In this document: positions 7,463 through 13,555 of the stretch, piece by piece
Position numbering within the stretch: the first letter of the stretch is position 1
Layout: every line of letters starts with the position of its first letter
Assembly: GCF_002293435.1 (NCBI RefSeq)
Contig: NZ_DBDF01000156.1
Location: 1-18,485, forward strand
From: Bacteroides sp. UBA939
GTDB lineage: Bacteria > Bacteroidota > Bacteroidia > Bacteroidales > Bacteroidaceae
DNA length: 18,485 bases
Reading direction: 5' to 3'
Notes under the pieces: model-generated
Seen by the model: the letters and a program-made list of their open reading frames with translations, nothing else
Database searches by the model: none
What the model was told of the DNA's origin: nothing
Position numbers and translations under genes: made by a program

Positions 7463-7924
7463 CTAAAGGACTTCCCCTTTAAGGTATGACTGGTACAGAT
7501 AATCGGGATTCTCAAAATACAGACTACTATTAAAATTCTCTATCCCACGCGAAAGCCATGAATTATATACTTCAATAAGCGTCTCAATAGGTTTCTTATC
7601 CTGCTTACTACAGAGTTCAATGATCAGTCGCTTGTACACTTTCCCTATATCCCAATGAGTAGGGATTGCATATTTAGCAGCGGCAATATTGTCGAACATC
7701 CCTGTTTCAATATCACAGGCATCAATAAGCTCGTCAGTCACTTTATCAATGTTTTCACTATGATAGACATCTGCCAATTCATAAATATGCTGCAGTTTCT
7801 TCTTTCCTATGGCATTTACTACCACATTCCGGTGATTTTTAGTCTTTCTGCTGATGTATTCAATCAGACTACAAACAAAAAACAAATCATTGTACTCTTT
7901 CTTTTCTCGCCCTATCATAGTCAT
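7463..7924 (-). CDS. putative antitoxin/partner of DUF3990, tandem DUF3791-like
   Basis: 153 residues, not confidently assigned to a named family. Its ATG overlaps the stop codon of the upstream DUF3990 gene in an ATGA junction, so the two are translationally coupled. No signal peptide or membrane segment. By eye, residues 15-70 (FFVCSLIEYISRK, then VYHSENIDKVTDE) align with the DUF3791 protein at 10253 (IFASSCVESAARA, then VIHSESRKHVTED). Residues 93-150 (IGKVYKRL, IEVYNSW, NSSLYFENPDYLYQSYL) align more weakly with the protein at 10531 (IGRIVTL, DVFYES, DSKDYLY). I infer two fused DUF3791-like units acting as antitoxin or cofactor of the ART-like protein. An alternative start is the ATG at 7918. 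Confidence 0.6.
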   Translation of the reverse strand: MTMIGREKKEYNDLFFVCSLIEYISRKTKNHRNVVVNAIGKKKLQHIYELADVYHSENIDKVTDELIDACDIETGMFDNIAAAKYAIPTHWDIGKVYKRLIIELCSKQDKKPIETLIEVYNSWLSRGIENFNSSLYFENPDYLYQSYLKGEVL

Positions 7925-8370
7925 ACCTCCTCGCTCTTAATAAAAGTGATGGATTTCAACGCTTCCGATGTGCAAAAGTTCACCTGATGAGTCGGATGCT
8001 TGAACTTTGCCAACACCCAGAATTGTTCCCTTGTCAGCACTCCGTTTATGAAATCTGATATATAATTATAGATTTGGTCATTCGCCATCGCTCCGATTAC
8101 AACATCATAATGATGCTTCACTCCATTACGGCAGTTCACTATAAAATCAAGCCATTCTTCGGTCATTTCTGCAAAATGCAGAACGTCCAACACCGGGTTT
8201 AGTTCAAAATTATAAATACTGACTATCGGCGTTTCATAACGCTTTGCCCAACGAACAGCCTGTTCTTTCAGTTCTGTACAGTAAAAACCCACACCGAAAT
8301 CCTTAGCATATCTGCCTTCTATTATTTCGGGAGTTTCTACCGGACAATATTCACCGTGATATATTTCCAT
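7921..8370 (-). CDS. DUF3990 protein, ADP-ribosyltransferase-like putative toxin
   Basis: 149 residues resembling DUF3990, a small family thought to have an ADP-ribosyltransferase-like fold. Visible family features: the N-terminal IYHGEYCPVETPEI, the strongly conserved KDFGVGFYCTELKEQAVRWA (24-42), DVVIGAMANDQIY in the middle, and the C-terminal HQVNFCTSEALKSI (128-141). The YHG, GFYCT and HQVNFCT stretches occupy positions expected for a His-Tyr-(Glu/Gln) type NAD site, but I cannot prove catalysis from sequence. It is the first gene of a two-gene unit overlapping its partner by 4 nt. I infer a toxin or modifying enzyme controlled by that partner. The upstream side is a 423-bp intergenic region with a long inverted repeat. 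Confidence 0.75.
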   Translation of the reverse strand: MEIYHGEYCPVETPEIIEGRYAKDFGVGFYCTELKEQAVRWAKRYETPIVSIYNFELNPVLDVLHFAEMTEEWLDFIVNCRNGVKHHYDVVIGAMANDQIYNYISDFINGVLTREQFWVLAKFKHPTHQVNFCTSEALKSITFIKSEEV

Positions 8371-8438
8371 AATTTCTAAACATTAGCTTAATAAATGCCT
8401 CGTTATAATTAGTTTACATTATAAACGCTAATTTAACG

Positions 8439-8579
8439 GAGAATTGATACGCGGACGACACGGATTAAACGGATGAACGCGGATTATCTCTATTAAGCAT
8501 TCACACCTCCTGAATTTGCATTTAAGAAAAAGAATCCGCGTTCATCCGTCTAATCCGTGTCGTCCGCGTACCCATTCTC
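8439..8579. repeat. long inverted repeat, 47-bp arms, 47-nt loop
   Basis: Arms 8439-8485 and 8533-8579. The inner 38 bp (8448-8485 with 8533-8570) match with one mismatch; the outer part adds GAGAAT/ATTCTC after three mismatches. The arm itself is built from degenerate ~10-bp direct units of the type ACGCGGATTA. It is more GC-rich than its AT-rich surroundings and lies between the divergent DUF3990 and RNase HI genes. It is not a simple terminator (long loop, no T-run). The rest of 8371-8793 holds only AT-rich DNA and the RNase HI promoter. Confidence 0.85.
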
Positions 8580-8754
8580 ATCACTAAATTCTCATTTATA
8601 AGACTAATTTTAAACCATTACTTGACACAGTGAAAGATAAGGATTATCCGATTTTCAGCAAAACATTTGCTCTTTTTTCTCTGCATAATCTTCTTTCCCC
8701 GCTTCAGAATAAGCCAAACTGCACCTTATCAATAAAAAAATTAAGCATGCTTAT

Positions 8755-8785
8755 TTTGTACTGCCTCCGGTTTACATTACCTTTG
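8755..8785 (+). promoter_or_regulatory. promoter of the RNase HI gene
   Basis: TTTG (8755-8758), 19-nt spacer, TACCTTTG (8778-8785). This is an exact match to the Bacteroides vegetative promoter in both elements and in spacing. The transcription start should fall near 8789-8792, only a few nucleotides before the ATG at 8794. Confidence 0.7.
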
Positions 8786-8793
8786 CATCTGAT

Positions 8794-9429
8794 ATGGGAA
8801 AGGAGAAATTTTACGTCGTATGGGTAGGCGTCAATCCGGGCATTTATACTTCCTGGACAGACTGCCAGTTGCAAATCAAAGGTTACAAAGGAGCGAGGTT
8901 CAAATCGTTCGGAACGCACGAGGAAGCCGAAAAAGCCTTTGCCTCTTCTCCGTATGAATATACCAAACGGGCACCTGCCACTACTCCCACTCCCAGGAAG
9001 GATGTCGATGCCCCTCTCCCCGCTTGCGTAGCAGAGAATAGCCTTGCAGTAGATGCCGCCTGTAGTGGCAATCCCGGAGCAATGGAATACCGGGGTGTGC
9101 ATGTGGCAAGCCGGCAACAAGTGTTTCACTTCGGCCCGGTGTACGGCACAAACAATATAGGCGAGTTTCTCGCCATCGTCCACGGACTTGCTTTGCTGAA
9201 GCAGAAAGGATTCGATATGCCCATCTACAGCGACAGCGTGAATGCCATCAGCTGGATAAAGCAAAAGAAATGCAAGACAAAACTCCCACGCGAACCCAAG
9301 ACGGAAGAACTCTTCAAACTGATAGAGCGCGCCGAAAAGTGGCTACGCGAAAATACCTATACTACCCAAATCATGAAATGGGAAACTAAACAGTGGGGAG
9401 AAATACCCGCTGACTTCGGAAGGAAATAA
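8794..9429 (+). CDS. rnhA: ribonuclease HI with N-terminal viroplasmin domain
   Basis: 211 residues. Residues 1-50 form a viroplasmin (caulimovirus VI-like) RNA/DNA-hybrid-binding domain (KFYVVWVGVNPGIYTSW and ARFKSFGTHEEAEKAF). A Pro/Thr-rich linker of about 30 residues follows, then the RNase H fold from about residue 84. Candidate catalytic residues are Asp87 (AVDAACSGNPG), Glu124 (NNIGEFLAI), Asp147 (PIYSDSVNAI) and Asp207 (GEIPADFGRK). It cuts RNA in RNA:DNA hybrids, removing R-loops and primers. The ATG at 8794 fits family N-termini exactly and lies a few nucleotides after the predicted transcription start, so the mRNA is leaderless or almost so. It is encoded between two toxin-antitoxin-like modules but is probably a housekeeping gene. 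Confidence 0.92.
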   Translation: MGKEKFYVVWVGVNPGIYTSWTDCQLQIKGYKGARFKSFGTHEEAEKAFASSPYEYTKRAPATTPTPRKDVDAPLPACVAENSLAVDAACSGNPGAMEYRGVHVASRQQVFHFGPVYGTNNIGEFLAIVHGLALLKQKGFDMPIYSDSVNAISWIKQKKCKTKLPREPKTEELFKLIERAEKWLRENTYTTQIMKWETKQWGEIPADFGRK

Positions 9430-9948
9430 AACCTCTCGCTTTCATTCTCTGCTTGACTGCATCATTCGGAGGAGGTGTCGCATTTAAGATTTGAACTCAG
9501 AACTCTTTCGCACATACGCGTATGTATATCATGACTCGCCTCGCGCGCGCGTACGCGTATCCCGGAGTTTATACTTTTACCTACACACTTACACTCATGC
9601 CTCGCATCGCCTTGTTCATCGGCACTAGAGTAGTGGTGGCAGTAACTTTTCAGAATGTATGCAATCTTTTTACCTACACAGCACAAAACAACTATATTCC
9701 CCTCATTATCTTATAGTTATAGCCTTCTCTGCACAAAAATAGAGTATTTCAGCAACCTCTCATTTTCCTGTTTTTCTCTTCATAAAGAGAGCTTTTCGTA
9801 GCAATCAAACAATATTGCCATAGCTCTTTGTTGTTACACACCTGTCCTTTCAGTGACGTTCGGAGCAGGCATTGGTTATGTTAATCGCCTATGTTATTGC
9901 ATTCACTCTTTATGTCTCTTGCTTTTAGAGCCAATACTTTAGATTTGC
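9430..9948. other. gene-poor stretch with CG-alternating palindromes
   Basis: No convincing coding frame. Visible structure: a perfect 14-bp palindrome ACATACGCGTATGT (9512-9525), a run of alternating C and G (9540-9551) leading into a second TACGCGTAT (9552-9560), and the 13-mer TTTTACCTACACA twice (9575-9587 and 9668-9680, 93 bp apart). A weak hairpin CTCTT/AAGAG lies near 9777. Otherwise nothing I can name. Confidence 0.5.
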
Positions 9949-10026
9949 CCACAATTGTGGAGTATATATTTCACAGTCGTGGTTCATGTGATTCACATAT
10001 ATAAAGCATCTGTTTCACAATCGTGG
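9949..10026. repeat. 22-bp-period array of 12-bp semi-palindromes
   Basis: Four units at an exact 22-bp period: 9949 CCACAATTGTGG (perfect palindrome), 9971 TCACAGTCGTGG, 9993 TCACATATATAA (first half only) and 10015 TCACAATCGTGG, each followed by a 10-bp AT-rich spacer. Two-helical-turn spacing of near-palindromes suggests a cooperative protein-binding array on one DNA face. It lies about 230 bp upstream of the first DUF3791 gene. Confidence 0.65.
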
Positions 10027-10065
10027 TTAAATATAAAATAAGAATACGAAAGAAAGAAGGCATAA

Positions 10066-10266
10066 GCCATCCCGTTCTACCTTACAGTTGATGAACTATG
10101 GAATAAATGCGCCCGGTCTTATCATTATGCCACAAAACAAGGTTTTATCAAATCTTGCCCGTATCATTTCAGATGGCAGAATAAAGAAGATGAGAAAATC
10201 CATCGTTTGTTTGAACAAAATAATTATATTTGCGTCAAACGGAATAAATTAAATGAAAACATGTAA
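10066..10266 (+). pseudogene. ORF remnant without start codon, upstream of DUF3791 gene
   Basis: An open frame of 66 codons with no ATG near its beginning. It reads like real protein (AIPFYLTVDELWNKCARSY, then GFIKSCPYHFRWQNKEDEK, then RLFEQNNYICVKRNKL) and ends 14 nt inside the downstream DUF3791 gene. I do not recognise the family. It follows the 22-bp array closely, so it may be the 3' stump of a deleted gene. It could also be a chance open frame. Confidence 0.3.
10225..10232 (+). promoter_or_regulatory. candidate -7 promoter element for DUF3791 pair
   Basis: TATATTTG matches TAnnTTTG exactly and lies 20 nt before the ATG at 10253. Two TTTG copies (10206-10213) lie upstream, but at 15 and 11 nt rather than the preferred 19. 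Confidence 0.4.
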
Positions 10267-10513
10267 GGTGATGACAGATAGAGAAATAGAAGATAGAATG
10301 ATATTTGCCTCTTCCTGTGTGGAAAGTGCGGCACGTGCATTGGGCATATCAGCCAAGGAAGCGTATCAGCGCATGAAGCGAGTCAACCTTATCAATGGAT
10401 ATATTTTGAAGCACTATGAGGTTATTCACAGTGAAAGCCGCAAGCATGTGACTGAAGATGTAGTGGGCTGCTTGCTGGATTGGGAACAACGAAAATTAGG
10501 AAAAGAGGCATAG
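10253..10513 (+). CDS. DUF3791 domain protein (N-type), putative antitoxin component
   Basis: 86 residues, cytoplasmic, no membrane segment. It matches the DUF3791 pattern seen in many Bacteroides small proteins: IFASSCVESAARALGIS, EAYQRMKRVNLINGYIL, then HYEVIHSESRKHVTEDV. The protein appears mostly helical and could be a small DNA- or protein-binding partner. In my recollection such genes recur beside DUF3990 and Fic toxin-like genes. Here the next gene is a second DUF3791-like protein 17 nt on, followed by a fic remnant, which fits. The same pattern is visible in the first half of the protein encoded at 7463-7924. Function inferred only from neighbourhood. Confidence 0.75.
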   Translation: MKTCKVMTDREIEDRMIFASSCVESAARALGISAKEAYQRMKRVNLINGYILKHYEVIHSESRKHVTEDVVGCLLDWEQRKLGKEA

Positions 10514-10530
10514 GAAAACTTTAACCGAAT

Positions 10531-10821
10531 ATGCTAAGCGATATACTAATGTGGAACAAGATTGGTCGCATAGTCACCCTTGCAGCCAAGCAATTGAACA
10601 TCGAACCGGAAAGAGCATTCGATGTATTTTATGAATCAAAGATATGTGAACGACTTCATGACTCCAAGGATTATCTCTACATGATGGGAGACCATTATAT
10701 TGTAGATGAACTTGTGTTGGATTTGCAATCTCCACTACGAGCAATACCTATTACTCCGCCATCTTCACTTGAGAGACTCGGATATCATAGCAATATGGAA
10801 AAGAAAAATGATACTGTCTAA
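10531..10821 (+). CDS. DUF3791-like protein (C-type), putative antitoxin component
   Basis: 96 residues, cytoplasmic. IGRIVTLAAKQLNIEPERAF and DVFYESKICERLHDSKDYLY, then DHYIVDELVLDL, are typical of the second kind of DUF3791 protein. It starts 17 nt after the first DUF3791 gene (alternative ATG at 10552). Its end overlaps the presumed start of the fic remnant (ATG at 10808) by 14 nt, so all three were once one translationally coupled operon. The last 20 or so residues (after LQSPL) have no obvious match and may be a tail reshaped by decay. Likely an orphan antitoxin component now that the toxin is broken. Confidence 0.7.
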   Translation: MLSDILMWNKIGRIVTLAAKQLNIEPERAFDVFYESKICERLHDSKDYLYMMGDHYIVDELVLDLQSPLRAIPITPPSSLERLGYHSNMEKKNDTV

Positions 10822-11142
10822 CAACACTTTTTCATTTTCACCATTGGAGTTGATTGCTATTCACCCCGCCTTTTTACAGGCATTTACAAGTTTGCCGGGA
10901 AAATTCGCGACTATAACATTACAAAAGCCGAATGGGTGCTGAATGGGAAAACGGAGCCTTATTCCGATTACGAATTGATTAGTACCACGCCTGATTACGA
11001 CTTTGCAGGACAAATAAGAAGCCCCATTGATAGTACAAACATTAAGGCATTGATTGAGAGCGCATTAACAAACAGAATCAATGACCGCGAAATGTTTATG
11101 AAAGGCATCGATTACTCGTACTATTATGAAGAAGATGAATAG
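10808..11142 (+). pseudogene. fic (Fic/DOC family) pseudogene, frameshifted, active site deleted
   Basis: Two frames carry pieces of a Fic protein. From the ATG at 10808: MILSNNTFSFSPLELIAIH. After a one-base shift in the CACCCCGCC run near 10862-10870, the next frame continues RLFTGIYKFAGKIRDYNITK and AEWVLNGKTEPYSDYEL, the classic region before the Fic core. The frame then passes from TTPDYDF straight to SPIDSTNIKALIESALTNR and the C-terminal GIDYSYYYEEDE. The catalytic loop HPFxxGNGR/HxFxxGNTR and its helices, roughly 80-100 residues, are missing. No AMP-transfer activity is possible. The stop codon directly abuts the stop codon of the convergent DUF2339 gene. This is probably a decayed toxin of a DUF3791-Fic module. 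Confidence 0.75.
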
Positions 11143-13518
11143 TTAGTTATCTGAATGGGAATCCGCAAACAGCACCTTCTTCAATTTCTGGTACAAGAAA
11201 GACAGCACAAGCAGCATAACGCCCAGCAGGATAAAGACAATAATCTTTCCGACTGTTGGCAACAGCCACAAATCGACAATGACCAATTTTAACAGAACAA
11301 CGCCGAAAACTGCCAGGCTAATCATACGCAATATCTTCAGATGCAGACGCATCCCCAAAGACATCTGGACAAACCCTGCAATACCTAAAGAAATAGATAA
11401 AGCAGCACTCAACTCTTCTTCCCAACCAAGCAGATGCAACATATTATTAACAGCAACCGCAAACAGAATCGTGGAAGCAACCCCCACAAACGAAGTCATC
11501 AGGTTCGAACTTTTCTGCCGGAAGTCAAACGAACGATAGTAACAGGCAGCCAACAGGAACAAATGAATAATTACAACTGCTAATGTCGCCCATTGTAGCA
11601 TAAGCAGCACTGAACCACCATAGCCATTGGATAGCCACGATAACCGGACGAACAAACAAAGGGAAAGTCCGACTGATATTGCATAAATAGTTTTATAAGT
11701 ATCTATGCCAAAACGTTTCCTCAATCCTACCAGCAACAACAGTAATGTCAGACAGGTAAACGCCAGGCAAACAGCATTCATCAAGGAAGAATCATCAATA
11801 TTCAAATAGAAGTCAACAATAAACGAGAGGTAGATAATGCCGCATCCCGCTAACCAAGCTATCGCATTAAAAGGAACATAAGGCATCTTCGATGTTGCCG
11901 TGAATAAAGCCTTCCGGCGTTCCATCAACCAGGCAAAAACGCCAAACGCCACGCCGGTAAATATCCCGGTTGTAAACGTTCCGTTCAACAGCAACGAACG
12001 GGCAGTATTATCAACCATTGCATTCGTTATATCCATGAGGAAAGAAAGAACCGTCAGCCAAAGAAGTGCCTGTATGAAACGAACGTACACCGGTTGCCGG
12101 AACCGGATAAAAAGCCAAAGAAGAACCACCACTTCCGTCGCCCATAGCAAAGTAATGAAAGTTCCATCCAACTGAACAGGTACGCTGAGCGACGCAAAAG
12201 TCAGAAACATTCCGTTCAACAGCGTAAACAACAATCCCTTATCGGCTTTCCGCTTACGCACAATAAATGCGATAAGCACGTTCACCAATGCGATAAACAA
12301 TGTGAATGCCCCTTTGATATTATAAGCCAACTGCCACTCACGCAAATACCATAAAGCAAAAAGGAGATACAGGAAATTATTCAATACTACGACAATCAGC
12401 AGCAGTTGGTTGATTTTACCGCCCTTCGTACGTACTATGATAATGATCGGTAACAGAAATATCAGAAAAAACAATGTAGCAAAAAGCAACAGGTTAACCA
12501 ACTGCCCACTCTGTGCGGAATCCAGATCCGTCACCAGCGAGTAGCCCAGCATAATCAAATAGGTTGCAGTAAAACAGATAATCGGCAGTTCTCCCCACTT
12601 CTTGTATATCGACAATCCGAACATTCCCATATTCAGGATAGTCAGGTAAGTGAACAAGACCAGATAATTCCCCGCTCCGTTGCTAACCAGGAAAGGGGAG
12701 ATAAAACCACCTACCAATGCAATGACCGCCAGTTCACGATGATTATAAAAGACAGCGAGAAGTGACATGAATACTGTCAGCACCACAAGTATGATAAAAG
12801 CGGCGGTCTGACTGAACAAACCATAATAATGATAGGCCATGCTCACCGTCACATAGAAGATTGCAAACGCTCCTCCTGCCAACAGGGAACTGAATGTACG
12901 ATAAGTCCCCTTAAGTCGTTGTGACAAAAGCAGTAACCCGCTACCGACAACAAATCCGAGTACTGTGCGGAATACTTCATTGATCCAGTTCTTGTCAATC
13001 GCATACTTGACAAACAATCCCATACCGACAACTAACACCAGGATACCGATTTTACCGAACAGATTCTCTCCTATATATTTTTCGTAATCAACTTTTCTCT
13101 TCTTGTTGGTAAACGCGGACGGTTTGACGACAGGCTGGAGAATAATCTTTTCCTCCGGCTTAGCAGTAGCAACCTGTTTTTCCGGCTTACCATCCACAAC
13201 CGTCTCTACAATCCGGACAGGAGAGTCCTCCTCTCTATCTACCGCAACAGACACGTTCTCCGTTGTTTCCACAGGTTCTTCTATCGGCTTCTCAATCGTT
13301 GTCCTGACTACTTGCTCACGGACTTCCTCTACAGGATTGGCTCCGGCCTGGCTTACTTTGGCTTGTTGTTTTTTAAGCGCTTCCAACTGAGCCTCAATTT
13401 CTTTTCGGAAATCGTGCAAATCTTTCTGCAAAGAATCTATGTGAGTTTTTACCCTACTTATGTGAGAATGCAGGTTAATCCATGCAACTATAATCAGTAT
13501 AACAAGTAAAACTTCCAT
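11143..13518 (-). CDS. DUF2339 family multi-pass membrane protein
   Basis: Large integral membrane protein of about 791 residues. It has one N-terminal hydrophobic helix (EVLLVILIIVAWINL), a short coiled coil with many Lys/Glu/Leu (about 20-60), and an acidic Val/Glu/Pro-rich linker. About residue 150 onward comes the conserved ENLFGKIGILVLVVGMGLFVK, followed by some two dozen membrane segments to the C-terminus. This order is typical of DUF2339. Function is unknown; envelope-related roles are guessed at. The open frame begins at TTG 13527, but ATG 13518 (MEVLLVILI) is the better start. The start lies 37 nt after the stop codon of the ABC exporter gene, so co-transcription is likely. No terminator is visible at its 3' end, where it meets the fic remnant stop to stop. 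Confidence 0.9.
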   Translation of the reverse strand: MEVLLVILIIVAWINLHSHISRVKTHIDSLQKDLHDFRKEIEAQLEALKKQQAKVSQAGANPVEEVREQVVRTTIEKPIEEPVETTENVSVAVDREEDSPVRIVETVVDGKPEKQVATAKPEEKIILQPVVKPSAFTNKKRKVDYEKYIGENLFGKIGILVLVVGMGLFVKYAIDKNWINEVFRTVLGFVVGSGLLLLSQRLKGTYRTFSSLLAGGAFAIFYVTVSMAYHYYGLFSQTAAFIILVVLTVFMSLLAVFYNHRELAVIALVGGFISPFLVSNGAGNYLVLFTYLTILNMGMFGLSIYKKWGELPIICFTATYLIMLGYSLVTDLDSAQSGQLVNLLLFATLFFLIFLLPIIIIVRTKGGKINQLLLIVVVLNNFLYLLFALWYLREWQLAYNIKGAFTLFIALVNVLIAFIVRKRKADKGLLFTLLNGMFLTFASLSVPVQLDGTFITLLWATEVVVLLWLFIRFRQPVYVRFIQALLWLTVLSFLMDITNAMVDNTARSLLLNGTFTTGIFTGVAFGVFAWLMERRKALFTATSKMPYVPFNAIAWLAGCGIIYLSFIVDFYLNIDDSSLMNAVCLAFTCLTLLLLLVGLRKRFGIDTYKTIYAISVGLSLCLFVRLSWLSNGYGGSVLLMLQWATLAVVIIHLFLLAACYYRSFDFRQKSSNLMTSFVGVASTILFAVAVNNMLHLLGWEEELSAALSISLGIAGFVQMSLGMRLHLKILRMISLAVFGVVLLKLVIVDLWLLPTVGKIIVFILLGVMLLVLSFLYQKLKKVLFADSHSDN

Positions 13519-13555
13519 AATCTTCAATTAATGTACGCCAAGGTACGGATTGATT

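Noticed and set aside
8704..9264. 186-residue minus-strand open frame across the RNase HI gene
   Set aside because: It is the shadow of a strongly conserved plus-strand gene with a consensus promoter, and its translation shows no family features.
9462..9716. Small open frames of 64-74 codons downstream of RNase HI
   Set aside because: Composition is dominated by the CG-alternating repeats; no recognisable protein features or start signals.
9949..10026. Possible short CRISPR array
   Set aside because: The units are 12 bp with 10-bp spacers, far shorter than CRISPR repeats and spacers, and no cas gene is present.
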